Source: Typha latifolia
Taxonomy: Eukaryota; Streptophyta; Magnoliopsida; Poales; Typhaceae
DNA length: 64,000 nt
Direction of reading: 5' to 3'
Assembly (NCBI GenBank): GCA_019914945.1
Contig: CM034109.1
Coordinates: 9,788,479-9,852,478 of the forward strand
Part shown: piece after piece, positions 37,801 to 50,707 of the stretch
How the letters are laid out: the number at the start of each line of letters is the position of its first letter
How positions within the stretch are numbered: position 1 is the first letter of the stretch
Program-made: the position numbers and the translations under genes
Notes under the pieces: generated by a model
Told to the model about the DNA's origin: nothing
Database searches by the model: none
The model's input: the letters and a program-made list of their open reading frames with translations, nothing else

Positions 37801-40800
37801 AATGCTGCAGTGAAAAAAATGTGCTCAAATAATTATAGGATAGTGGATTTCTTCATATTTTTGTACAGAAATTATGACTAAGAGGACCTGTGAGACCGGC
37901 TACTTCTTTCATTTAGAGCTGTTGAACCGACAGCCCTGTTTGTTTGTCCAATTTGCATCAAGTCCAAAACATCTGAAGTTGATTTGACAGGGTGTAGGCT
38001 TGCATCAGGAACAACAAGTCCATTTGGTTGGGAAGTGCTCCAAATCCCAAGCGTTCGAATATTAAGGAGAATACAAAGTTCAAGAGCGAAGCATTAACGT
38101 TTCACATCTAGAATAGATGTACAATGCAATTCATGATGCATGAGTTGAGAAATCAAAGTAGTATTATGCCTTTTTACTATCATTTGAATAGGATCAAAGA
38201 GAATCAGGACCATCTAAATAGGAATCCCTAATAATATTTGTGAAAGACAGAGAATTTAAAGGTATACGACTCATAAAAGGATTTATAAGGATATCTTTTC
38301 TGTGACATATCATTTGAGAGGAGATCACGAACTTGTTCATTGTATATTTCAACCATTTGGACTCCCACTTCATAAAAGAAAGTATTCCTCCTACTGGAAG
38401 AGATGTCAAAAAGATCATTCAAAGCTCGATAATTGACACCCCAATCTTCTTTAGATGTACCAGGTCCACTCTAATGCAAAGATCATATTCTTTATCAGTT
38501 AGGAATAAGGGTATACACAATGTTCATATGACATCCATAATTGAGGTCGAGATGGAAAAAGATGTACCATTGTGTAGGTCTTTCCAGATCCAGTTTGACC
38601 ATATGCAAAAATGCATACGTTGTAGCCATCAAGAACTGATCGTATTAAAGGTTGAATATCCGCAAAAACTTCCACTGTATATTAATCAAGTGTCAAACAA
38701 GTTGATGATAGCTAGAAGGATAAAGTAATTATTATTCAGTTAGCTTCGTATCCTACTAAATATATAAATTGCTTCGTATCCTACTAAATATATAAATTGT
38801 AAATCATAGCTTCTAAAAAGAAGACAAAACTATAAGTGTAACACAAGAAATAGCATAGGAAAAGAAAAATCAGTAAGTAGAACCTTGCGAAGCAATTGGA
38901 GCGAACACCTTGTTAAACTTGAAAAGTCGATGACCATCTTTTCCTTGCTTGAAAGGATTTGCAATAAGAAGCTCACCGTTCTCACCAATATAATCAATTG
39001 TTGTTGATTTTCCATTTTGTCCAGGAAGGAATGGTCTTATGCGGCAATATACTCGGATATTTCCTTAATCAAAATGTAAACAATATGAATTCAAAAATGT
39101 AAAATAAATGAAGAAAACAAAGTTTGAGGATATGTTGTACCCTAAAAGATACCTTTTAATTCCTGAACCTCATTGAACAACCTCTGATTTTCTGCAAGAA
39201 TTGTATGATAGTTTTCAGCGGCATCTGTCAACTCTTTCAGCCTTAGTCCTGCAAAAAAGTGATCAGTTTATATATCAAAGGAGAAATTAAAGATGATAAC
39301 AGTAGACAAATGAGCATATACAAGTATGCCTCACCGAAATTAAATATTTCTTCTCTCCATCTCTTTTGAGAAATAATTACTTCTTGCTTAATGCACTCAG
39401 ATGACACCCTCAGATCCTGAGGTGGTTTCTTCCTATAAGGTAAAAATAAAAAAAGGAAACAAAAACTAAAGATAATATGAAGCTTGTCAAACCTTCACTG
39501 AGTATAATTGATTATCTATGAAATTCTGGAAGATGTGCTCCTTCTTATTCCAGCTCTGTAATTCCAATTCTGAAGCAGCCTCAATTTCTTCTATTTTCTT
39601 TGTTGACTCTGCTAAGAGAAACTCAAACTCCTTGATTTTCTTAGTTAGGTGGGTTTCCATATCTTTTGCCTTTCTTTCTATTTGCCCACAACGATGTTCA
39701 TACATCTTATTTGTCATCTCCATTTCTTGCTTAAGCTTTGAAATCACATGGTCTGCATTTTCTTTCTCTTTCTTCAACCTAGCCAGATCCTCGTCACCCA
39801 GCTTACTTCTCTCTTCAAATCTTGACTTCTCATCCTTCGATACAGATAAAATGTCATAATTTCTAAGTTTCCTTATAAGAAGCAATTGAAATAAGTGACA
39901 GTATACCCATAAAAGATGTCAGCGCACACGTCAAAATTAAAGACATTTTTATTCAAGTTGCTGGCTTAGCACATTATGTTAGCATGCAAAACATGCATCA
40001 GTATGAAAAAAAAAACTCCAGCTGGTTGCCTCTATGCTGAAGACATGTTAGTCAGTTGAAATTGATTCGCATGGTTAAGAATACATAGTAGTTTGTGTAC
40101 TTGAAGACATACTTTAAGTAAGTTTATGACATACTCAAAAATGGACGTGGTCACAAAACGATAAGGATGGGAAAATAAAAATGGTTGATATCCTTGATGA
40201 TAGCATCAGTAAATGAAAATCAGAATTTGTACATTGTGAAGCAAGATTTCAATATAAACTTGTGGATGAGAAGGTTACAGGACAAGAACCGAACCTTTAT
40301 TAGCTGGAGACGGTTCATAACTATCTGAAACAAAAGCATACTATCAATATAGTCACATAAGGAGAGTTTGTCCAAGATCAGCTAATGACCACTAAATATG
40401 GCATCCATACCTGGTTTTCTTCATTTGTCCCATTAACTAATGTTTCAAGCACATTGATTTTTGATCGATACTTCTCTTCCCGAGCTTTGATGAGATTATT
40501 TTGCTGCAGAAAACAAGCTATCAGAAAACCGCATCAAAGACATGCAGAGTAAAACAATACAGGAGATGTCTTACATTTCTTATATGCTCTGCTTGAGTAG
40601 AAATGCGCCGCTCAATCTCTTGCACAACTTTTCTCAGTAAATATACTACACGCTAGGGAAAGGAAAATGTATAATCATCATATGCATAAAAAAATGCTTA
40701 GAAGATCTTATGTGAATTTGCAAACTCGAGGGAAACCAACAGATCGAATTGCAAAAGAGACCAGTAAATCTGAAAATGCTTATATAACGAAGAAACTATT

Positions 40801-42792
40801 GTCTCGCCTAGTAACATACATGAGGTATTTCTCCTTTCTTTCTCTCGATACTCTCGTCCAGAATACCATTAATGACACTCAGAAGTGATTGAGTAGGAGC
40901 ATTCTGCAACCGAACAATTAACCAAACAATTATTGTAAGAAATGTTCAGCTCATATGCCGCCCAAAAAAACTACAAGCTTGAGAAATTAGCACCAAGAAG
41001 TCACATAAACAAAATATCTTACATCTAAACTATTGGAGTGCATCATTTCTGAAATCTTGGCAGCAGGAAGATCAGAATAAGAACCTCGCTTTAATTGGAA
41101 AACTTCGCGAAACTTCTGTCCTGCAAGATGTAAAGGTGCATTTGATTTCTATGAAAACAACCACATCAGACCAATGTTGAAAATCATCTCGGCTCACGAA
41201 TAAGCTATTGAACTAAATATTTTGGCATTTATAAAGGAAGAGATATGCAAACCAAACTGTAGCCATTCTAAAGTTAAAATTGCCACTGATTTTCTCAACT
41301 AAGGGGGGAGAGAGAGAGAGAGAGTGCCAAGAATAATGACAACAATGATTAATGAATGTAGGTTTTGCTTCACCGCCATGGTGAACATTTACTTTTGGCT
41401 CCTAAAACCCTTTGATTATTCTATAATAAATACACTCGGACCAACCTGAGGACTTGTTACTACATAATGAGTTGCAGGTGGTGACAAAGTGAAGGAAAAT
41501 GACTTATGATTAGGGCAGATGTAGTGAGACAGCATGAATATGACATGATCAAGTCCATAAAGATGTCCAGAATGGGGAGGGACGTAATAAGATATGGAGA
41601 ATGGGTAGGATTTCAGAAAATCTTTCCTAATTAAAGCGACTAAATCTCCAGGTAAGAAGAAAACGTTTAAGTGTCAACACCAAATAATAATTCGATAGGA
41701 CTAGTTAGAAATGAATCTCCTCAAAGTTGTCATGGTAAATGTGGCAACCAATCTTGTCCCGGAAATTTTGAATAGAAGAAAAAAAATATTATCTTTTCTC
41801 TAGTAACAATGACTATAAGCATACCAGACGTAACAGGATTTCGCGAGGTAAGCTTCGACTTTGATTCTGAGAGGCCCTTTCTTCTCTCTTCTCTAGAAGT
41901 GGTAGAGCCTTGCTGAATTTGAATGTTTTTCCTTTGTTCAGCACCTCGAACCACAGATTTATCAGTTTCTGGAAGTCTCCATCTCTTTCTAAGCTGGACT
42001 CCAGACTTTGATGCATCAAGAAAACCATCTTCCCCAGGTTCAATATACACATGATCTCTGAGGATCAAAAGACAATCCACTACTGCAGACATGGATCCCT
42101 GAAATCATTGTATAAAAGTTTAAAGGAGTCAATTAGGGAGTAACGTTAATCAACAATCTCAGATTGTTGAAGTTGATACATAGGTGCCATCAAAATCCTT
42201 TAAGCTTAGTGCAGTATCTTTCACTTGAAAAGAGAAATTACCTGTTCCAGATCCATAACACTGAAACCAGGCAGACCCATTTCTGCAATAACCGAAAGAA
42301 ACCTCTTAACATTTTTCGACCGCTGTTCAGAGGATATGTAAGCAACCCGAGAACTCTGCAAAAGAGTCTCAGCCTGAAATGGGAGGTATCACAAATTAAG
42401 ATGTTGGTAGATTAGTTAAAACTAAAGCAATCTAAAAGAACCAACTAGTTCCAGAACTACCTCAATGATACCAGGAAAAAGACTGTTCAAAATGCAACAT
42501 AAGACTGTGCCATCATACAACTGTTCTCTCAATTCTTCCTCCGAGGCATCAGCGGGCACATCAAAGTCCGGGAACAAGCTGTTCAACCACTCTATCGCAT
42601 CTGCTTGCCGGTTGACTAAGGTACCAAAAACAAGGGAAAAGAGGCAAAAATCCGCGACTGACTACAATCTTCCACCAGCACTTGAATGAAAAAGCCAAAG
42701 AACATGGAACAGCATATCGACTCACCTGCATCGACATCACTATCTACACTTCCCATGGCGTCTCTTCTGTGATTTGACGCTTTAAGGCTCAT
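34836..42792 (-). CDS. Kinesin KIN-14 with N-terminal calponin-homology domain
   Basis: Twenty-one coding exons give 1073 residues: 42726-42792, 42461-42615, 42242-42373, 41825-42098, 41023-41120, 40820-40903, 40575-40652, 40411-40503, 40295-40324, 39493-39834, 39335-39416, 39153-39248, 38884-39063, 38568-38674, 38295-38470, 37888-38052, 37551-37804, 37248-37411, 36097-36575, 35611-35708 and 34836-34903. A CH domain (about 23-130, [14 protein letters not shown] to [12 protein letters not shown]) is followed by coiled coil, neck block [18 protein letters not shown] and a motor domain (about 511-850). The motor has P loop GQTGSGKT (596-603), switch I NERSSRSH (712-719) and switch [10 protein letters not shown] (743-750). 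The C-terminal tail is Ser-rich. Plant kinesins of this class link microtubules and actin; the group is usually minus-end directed. A leader exon probably ends near 43075 (CGGTCGAG|GTTAGT). One motor intron is of AT-AC type. Confidence 0.94.
38053..38294 (-). other. U12-type AT-AC intron in the kinesin motor domain
   Basis: On the minus strand the exon ends CAGAAAAG, the intron begins ATATCCTTAT and ends ATTCGAAC, and a U12-like branch site CTCCTTAAT lies about ten bases before the end. Splicing restores [15 protein letters not shown], the expected motor sequence, with codon 665 split AG|G. No GT-AG choice nearby gives an aligned frame. Confidence 0.9.
38743..38798 (+). repeat. Perfect 28-bp tandem duplication
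   Basis: Two identical 28-base units starting GCTTCGTATCC lie side by side in the kinesin intron 38675-38883. Confidence 0.97.
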
Positions 42793-44239
42793 CGGACCAA
42801 CTCCACCATTCGTCTCAAGACTTCGTCCGCGAGACGAGATACTAGCAAATGCTGTCAAATTAGAATCAAATTGATCATCTTGGGGGTGAATGCCATACTA
42901 CTCAATCCAAATTTTCTGCATACTCACTCCAAATCGAGTAATACCTATCGAGATTTCAAAGATCCGAGGTGGATACCGATCGCATAACTAGATGAGACGA
43001 TCAATAACAGATCTTTGAAATCTTCGAACTGGACCAAAATCCGAGCGCAAACTCGTCTAGATCGTCGAGCACTAACCTCGACCGGAGCCAAATCTCACGA
43101 CTCCCGAAGAAGTTTGCAGCTCCGGAGAAGAATTCTGAAATGCGAAGAACCCTAACAAGATGGGGTTTCTTGGATTCGCCAAATCCCCGAGCTCAGTGGG
43201 TACTTTATCTTTTCTACCCTGCTTTCCTTCCTTTTCCTCGTCTCTTCCTCTCCTCTTCCTCGCCTTAACTCGAGGTCGCCACCATTTAAGGTAAGATTAA
43301 GCGAGAATTAGAGAGATATAGAGACAGAGCAGTGGAGAAATGGAAGCGAGGGGTTTTTGGATCCTCTTCGATAAAATGGGAGCTTCACTTTCTCTCTCTC
43401 TCTCTTCTTTCTCTCTCTTCCTTTTCTTCTCCTTCGATAACGTGATCTCACGGCGTTAACCTCGCCACTGCCGACCGCATTGGCTCCAACGACGGACGAC
43501 GTGCCCGTTTCAAACTTTTGATCTTTTGAAAGCACCACAACTAGACCCAATACTCCACCTAATCTACGATACTGCCATCGTTTAGCTCGCGAGCTCCTCT
43601 CTAGGTTTTAGATGGGGCCTTGGTATTTAGGTAAATTTTTGGGGTTTATGGTGGCAGAGGTTAAGGAGCGGGGTCCGGGTAGTATGAAACGCTTGGGAAA
43701 CGGGAGGTGGTGGACCCAGTTGTTGGCCGGCACGTTCGGGTTTGACGGCGTTTATTTCAATATATTCCCGCCTTTAGACTTCTTCTAAGTGCGTCGCATG
43801 TCTCGCGTTTGTTCGTAGTTCGTCGCAACTTATCGGGTTCGGATCGCGGTCAGCTCACCATGATGCTAAAAATAATCAACATTCTATCTTGTCAAACTCG
43901 AAAATAAAAGGCCACCTAATTTGAATTTTTTTTTAATAAAAAAAATAATTTAAACCAGCCAAGCTTAATCAATCATCGAATGGATCTATTTCAACCTTGT
44001 TGGGCTTCAAATTTTGAAAAGAATCTTACCAAGAACAAGGCATCTCATAGCTATAAACTGTTTTATCTTAAATTGTCTCACAATTCCAACAGATGTTGCC
44101 GTTGGCTTGCAAAATCAATAACATAAGTATATTTACTTGATATATCTCAAGTTCAAATTCATATTACAACACAACGTATCTCTTTATTTCAAACTAATAA
44201 CCATATATAGGCCGAAGACTTAGTCCCACAGGCTTAGTC
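42793..44239. other. Kinesin 5' region and spacer to the phosphotransfer gene
   Basis: 42793-43300 holds the kinesin leader, with a probable leader intron ending at 42851 and a telobox-like AACCCTAA near 43147. 43300-43900 is pyrimidine-rich and then promoter-like. The last 350 bases are AT-rich and hold the 3' end of the next minus-strand gene. No other gene is seen. Confidence 0.5.
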
Positions 44240-44874
44240 TCAGTTACTGGACCCAGAAGCTCTTTCAGCAGGACCAACTTGCCGTAGCAACTGCAATGCC
44301 AAGGAAGCCACAAAAAAAAAGAAGAGAGAGAGAGATGTGAGAATTCAGAGATATCACTCAAGAAACAAAGTGGATAAAAATAAAATTAAAAAGAGATGTA
44401 TAACAAGAGAACCTGGAAGTAGGAGTCCAGTTTTTGTCTCAAAACAGCATGCTCCCTTTTGACTTTTTGGAAAGATCTGATGCATCTGCAGGGACAAAGA
44501 CAGTTTCATGGGTGAATGGCTTAATGACAGATCCCAAGTTCTTACCGTTTAGATTACAGAAAGTATGAGTGTCTGCTTCCAATGACAATAGTTAATAGTG
44601 GATCCTTTACACAATTGAATTGTAGGGGATGTGGACGTGAAAAGCAAAGCGATACAGCATGCTAGTGCCTGGGTTTGGAACTTTACTGAGTTCAAATTCA
44701 TTGTAGAAAGCTAAGAGACAATTTAGCAGTGTTATCAAGGACCGAATCTTAACCAATAGGTAGGAATAGCTCAGTCTGATAATTGACATGCTCACTAGGA
44801 ATGCGAGAATACATGTAAAACTATTCAAAGGCCAAGTGAAGCTTAGTTATCAAAATCAAGAGTTATGAAGAATA

Positions 44875-44936
<62 letters not shown>

Positions 44937-46695
44937 CTTCATTATTTTCTTCTCTGCAGCATTCTCTGAATAGATTGCACTCGTTCTTCATCCTAGAAGC
45001 ACCAATGCTGCACAAAATATTTGCCTAGAATTATTACCAGCATCCAAATAAGCATAGGAAGTCTATGAATGTAAGTTGACAACAAAAAGCACAAGAGCAG
45101 TAATCTTGAATTCTAGGATGTCATTCAATAAAGCTGAATCAAATGGTATCTGGAGAACATTTGTAAAAATTTAATTCATGCTTTAATAAAGATAAAATTG
45201 TCGCTCTCCTTTTGTTTTAATTTTACTCACTAAATAGAACAGTAGAGAAGGCAAAAATAAGTACTCTCCTGTTATATCTTGTGCCCTCTGTTCCACCTGT
45301 GAAGAGAAAATGGTAGAGAAATGCAACTAAAGACTTGACTTGTACTTCAGAGTTCAGATTATAAATAGCAAGCCAAGGGATCCTTAAACTTGGGATTTGA
45401 TTGAATGAGGCGAATAACATAAGGATAGAAACACTGAGTGCAGAAAGTCACAACAGAAGTAGTTCATATCACTTGTGAGGCATTTTGGTCTATACACCAA
45501 AACAAACCATTACCTGCAGGTGCTACCCTTTAGTTGTTGCATGTAGCCATCCAGCTTGCTGAAATTTTGGGGGTTCTTCTCCCTGCAGGGATTAAGAAAG
45601 AAAAATATATTATTTAGGACTTTGAGATTCTTTCCATAAATAAATAAAGTAATCCTTTTGTGCAGTTTAACAAGATTCTCGACTCACAGAGCTTGCTCGA
45701 CGTTAGCCATTAGTCTAGCAGAATCCCTGAAAAACAAGGTAACTACTTCTTCCACAAAATTAGGGCTAACTTCATCCTGCAAGTCTTCCAGCTGATGAAA
45801 CTGTTCATCCAAGTACCCCTGCAACATCAAAATTAAGTTGCTAGGTTACTTTGATATTTACGGTCCCATGTGTACCAGGATAGACATACTTATTAAACTT
45901 CAATCTAAAGAATCCATCCCGTAGTAGTAATGATGACTGAGGAACCAGTCTGAAGTTTGTAAGAATATTTAGTAATCATGTGTACGAGTTTCTCATTTTG
46001 ATATATACAGTATATACGAAAATGTCATTCTTTCTCACAAATAAATCATTGTATTTTTCTACTTCATGTGTTAAAATTCACAAAAGAGCAAGATTAGAAT
46101 GGAAAAATAATCTGATTTATGAGTCATGAATATTCGTTTAGTACTAATGTTCATTGTGAATACTGCAACAGCAGTAGAAACTCAAGATATCATATGCTTA
46201 TTTTTGGAAGATAAACAGTTGCCCAATATTGCATTTGCTGCTGTTCTTAAAGTTAGAAAGCAAATTGGAATTAGAGATTATTTCTCCTGTCAAGAAATCT
46301 GAACCCATATTAATCTGATATCATCCAACTCTTTCAAGAAGCAGTACGCAATGAAAAGATGCATGTGGAGGTAAATTAATACAGAACTGATTTCAGAGTG
46401 AGACACGAGTGTATAAGCTACATTATTCTGGCAGCATGGCTTCAAGGTTAGTAAGGAATTAGCCAATTCTTAGACAATTGTTTTCATCCATGCTTACTAA
46501 GGAAAGCATATAACTAGTCAATGTGAGGAAGAAAATTAGGGTAAGAATTGCAAAAGAAGCACAAACAGTGCTACTGCTGATTACTCTTGCTACTCCAGCA
46601 GAGGAGGGATCGCTAGGTCTAAAAGAAAAGGGAACCTGATCAAAGAGAGACTTCTTCATAGATGCAGCCTGACGTTGCAAGTTGGAATACTCCAT
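44240..46695 (-). CDS. Pseudo-histidine phosphotransfer protein (PHP)
   Basis: Six exons give 151 residues: 46636-46695, 45688-45818, 45514-45582, 44936-45007, 44413-44485 and 44240-44290. The start [20 protein letters not shown], then [35 protein letters not shown] and [14 protein letters not shown] are typical of plant HPt proteins, best matching monocot pseudo-HPts. In the phosphorelay motif the acceptor His is replaced: the sequence reads GYMQQLKGS, with Gln79 where active proteins have HQLKGS. Such proteins cannot carry phosphate and relatives (AHP6) dampen cytokinin signalling. The start is supported by a TATA box 58 bases upstream. The fourth intron's donor is GTCTCT, the first bases of a (TC)28 tract. 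Confidence 0.93.
44879..44934. repeat. (GA)28 microsatellite at a 5' splice site
   Basis: Twenty-eight GA units on the plus strand. On the gene strand they read TC and begin directly with the T of the GT donor at 44935-44934. Confidence 0.95.
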
Positions 46696-46752
46696 TTTAC
46701 GTTGGCTTGCACGTGAAAGGCCTGAGATTTCCAACTCCAAACATGAGATACC

Positions 46753-46760
46753 TTTATATA
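46753..46760 (-). promoter_or_regulatory. TATA box of the PHP gene
   Basis: The minus strand reads TATATAAAGG, 58 bases before the ATG at 46695. It predicts a short leader (about 30 bases) that contains a G-box CACGTG at 46710-46715, and it rules out the longer in-frame start at 46740. Confidence 0.7.
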
Positions 46761-47576
46761 GCAGAGGGAAGGGAGGTTACTGTGCTTCTGGTAACCAAAA
46801 GAAGTGAGAATGGCATATTTCAGAATCACGTTGCTCCCCTATTTCTGTGTCAGAAATCAAACAGTGAAAAGAAATGGGCATCTTGAGCATGTAGATGATT
46901 TGCTTGCCAGGGTAAGCGCATTGCCCATCTATTTGGATGGTGACCTCCATTGAAGAAGATTCCGAGAACACTCTATCTTAGATTGTTGCCATGCATTCAA
47001 CGCAAGAAGGATTCTATCTTCAGTATTCCATCCAAATTGTCTCTTTATGTTAATTTCTATATCACTCAGAAAGTTATTCACTTGAAGTAAACTTGCTTAC
47101 AGCTTCTTGGCATAACTAATGCCTATAACTCTGCTCTATGGAGGGTGTATGGTAAGTTCTGAATTAAGGTTTTGAGTTAACCAATCGAAATGAGTGCCCC
47201 TGATATTAAGTGTGCTAAGGGACCGAGTTGGGTCACCAAAGTTCTCTGACTCATGTTTAAGGTTAAGTCTGAAATTATATAAACTACTTCCACTTTGAGA
47301 GCTGAATGGTGCCATATTTCTGGCCAAAAACACAAGCCCTTAAAGGCTGAAGATTCTGGATATGCAGCTTGCACGATAAATAACGGCATTCATTTCTGGC
47401 ACGGTCTATACTAGGTCACATTTGGTTTTGTCTGGGACCAGCCTACTTAGAGGCCTTAAAAGGAAAATTCAAGAGGATGAATGAATTGTAAGTTCACCTT
47501 CAGTTTTAAAATATCAACAGATGCTTCCTTTTCTGCCAGTTGAATTACTTTAGTATGTTCTTCCAATATAATACTT

Positions 47577-48110
47577 CTAAAACAAAATATCTTAAACAAA
47601 AGACTTGAGCTCAATAAGTAGGAATGAATCACCAAGTTAGAAGAGCTGAGAACAGCCGGGTAAGTCTTCCATTTTTAGTCATTGAGGGCCTTGCTTTCTC
47701 CCCTGCATGCTTACCTTACCTTCTTCTTTTTTTCAGTCCTGATCTCCATCCTTGCTTGGCCTTTTTGGTTTCACTCTCATCCGTTGGATTGGTCTTCCTT
47801 AAGCCCACCAACCGCCTCTGCTCGACTTATATTAATTCTCTGCTTAGAAAATAAAATATCTCAAACAAAAGACTTCTGCAACTCCTGCATTGAGAAGCCG
47901 CAATATCTAAGTAGAATAAAAGGATGCACTCACTGAATGAATGAACAAATGACTAATGCTGAAGTTGCAAAATTCTTAAACCATCGTCTTTTAAGTTTCT
48001 TACTTACCCACGTCATTCTTCTTCCAGATAATGATTAGGAGACGAAATAAGAAGATGTCGGAAGTAGAATAAAGGGATGCACTCACCAAATCAATTCTAT
48101 CTAGAGCCAA
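47577..48110 (+). repeat. Diverged short direct repeats
   Basis: AAACAAAAGACTT occurs near 47592 and 47858 in similar context, and AGTAGAATAAA(A/G)GGATG occurs at about 47910 and 48064, each followed by CACTCAC. These look like remnants of a local duplication or repeat family. Confidence 0.5.
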
Positions 48111-50675
48111 GCTGACAGTCAGAAGTAGTGGGTTGAGACATCAAATCAGTAGATCATTTCATATGATCATATGGGGACTTGGTGATCGATTGTGTGTTAC
48201 TAATTAAGTTTCAACAAAAATAGTGCCCGCGGCCTATTTGTTAACAACAACAAAAATCAGTAGATCATCATAGTCAAGTATCAAATCACTGTTATCGACC
48301 ATATTCATTCATTCCATCAAAATAATATTAGTTGAAAGCGGAGCTAAAAGACATTAAAAAAAAAAAAAACTTAGTGGTAAGGAAACTGGGTCTGCACTTA
48401 TACAATAAGTTAAGGGAATTACTGGCTTGCTGCTGTAAAATTGATCAAAAGTAGTTCCTAAGAATCACGAAGTCATGTCTGATTAGGAGATTAGAATTAT
48501 CCTCACCGGTCTAGCACAGTAGGTATATCAAGTAAAGAATACTTAACCAGCTGTCAGAAATGATTGAAGATAATTATGGATCATCATAAAATTTTAAAGC
48601 TGAGAGACTGTTCCTTTGCTACCTTAATCAACATACGTCAGCCCTCTCTAAGAGAAAGTAAACCTTCCCTTAAAAAAAGAAAAGAAAGAGAAAGATGGCT
48701 ATAATCTTTTAATTGATTTTATCATCCATATTATCTATCATATGAATTCACCAATTGTCTAAAAGCTTAATATGATAGAGAAATATGGCTATAATCTTTT
48801 ACATCTCATGTTGAAGGCCAGAAGCAAAGTGGCCAAATTCCAAATCTCTTTTTCCTCAACCATCACTACTCTTAATGATTTTCAATCAAGTTCCATCATA
48901 AACTACTTTGTAAGAGAAAAATATCCATGAAAACCATAATAAGGCCAGGCAAGTCATTGTTTCATATCATATGCCAGAAAAATATTTCTTTTTTAACAAT
49001 TTCGGACAAAATATCTGCAATGGCTTTATATAAATGCATTATTTCAATTATAAAATCCATTCAATCAAGGTGTCCATAGTTTTACAAAGTCACTACTGTT
49101 TTTATTTTATAAAACAAATAACCACTTTTTATCACCATATGCTCAGCAGTAGGAAAAAATGACTAACAAATAAATTGCCTCGGATTGATGAACATAAACA
49201 TATGTGAACGTGCACCCAGATATAAGTGTAACATTTACAGTTATCCAAGCAGCATAAATCAATCTGACCAGTTAGGCCCACATAAGAAAGCTCTACTCTA
49301 GTGAAGCAACTTGCAATCTTATATCAAGGTTGTTTAAGACAACCATCAGTCTACTTCATGTGAGTATCTGATTGCAACTACTATTATTTAACCTTTTGAA
49401 TGATATCGCCATTGATACAGAGAATTTCAAAATTTAACAATCTATGTGCAGATAAATTCATCATGATATCTGACTGCCACCGCTATTTACAAGACCTATC
49501 CGAATATCTGTGGAGCTGATATTTATTTGACCTTTTCTGCTAGTCTTCTATGGTCCCACAAAAAAATTAAAAAAAAAAATCCAATCTCATGCAGATCTTA
49601 ACAGGAAAGAAAAATGACATGCTGCAGAATTTGATTCTGTATCCTTCTGCAGCATGCATCACACAAACAAATATTTGCAAGAGATCAAAGTCAGTGTTAT
49701 TTCCCAACCTTAGGAGAGAATAAGAAATTATGAAGCATCCATGAAAGGAATCATATGATCAATGGGCAAAGAAGAAATTTGATAATGAAACAACAAGTCT
49801 CATGCTTCTCAAAGCTCAAGGATAATGGTAAAAAGTAAAAGAGAAAGGAGCGAATGAGAACAGACTTAAGAGATGCTGCCTTTATTCCTTAGCGGCTCAG
49901 CCACATTAGAGTAGGACAAAGAAAAGGACTTCCAGTGGCTGTTTTCATACTTGTTTATTTCGGTTCTTTCAAGCATTTCGGCCGGTTCACAACCTTTGCC
50001 AAAAGAGTAAGAAGATTCATTCAATGATTGATCCGATATGATCGCACTTCCATCTTCCCATTACTATCACATATCGATAAGAGAATCCAACGTGGATTGA
50101 TAGAACCCAGTGCCAAATCTGGGCAATAGAAAAGGATGGGAAAAAATAAAAATTCCAAGTCGGTTATTATTATGACAGGAGGTTGGCTCTGAACCATGTT
50201 TCTTCCATCAATCAGATATCAAGATCGACAGTTGATGCCCGTCCTGGATGATGCATGCCCATAAAGAATTTGTTCTGAAAACTTTCTCAAGTAGCACCAG
50301 CCATCAATCTACCGACATTATTTTGAGGAGTCGCAGTCGCAATCGCAATCGTGGGCACATTCCAGCATGCAATTTTAAGATCACAACATGGAAAACTTCA
50401 AAGTAATCCAGAATGAGAACACCAGGGGGAACACAGATTAGAAGAACCCAAAGAACAATTTCCAAGGAAATTATCTAAAATTTTAGATACATATAGGACA
50501 GAACCTCAGCATAAGATTGGAACAAATTTCCACCTAATAAATATGAATGATAGAAATCCAATTGATCATCAATAACTTCCTCTTGCTGGATCATTGCCAC
50601 AATAAAAAAGAAAAAGAAAAAAGAATATACTAATGGTCAAGACAATGGAGAAGATCGAACATTTTATCTTTCTTT

Positions 50676-50677
<2 letters not shown>

Positions 50678-50704
<27 letters not shown>
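50678..50704. repeat. (CTT)9 microsatellite
   Basis: Nine CTT units in a pyrimidine-rich stretch. Confidence 0.9.

Positions 50705-50707
<3 letters not shown>

Noticed and set aside
46696..46740. Longer PHP start with 15 more residues
   Set aside because: The TATA box at 46753-46760 places transcription start after this ATG, and MEYSNL is the family start.
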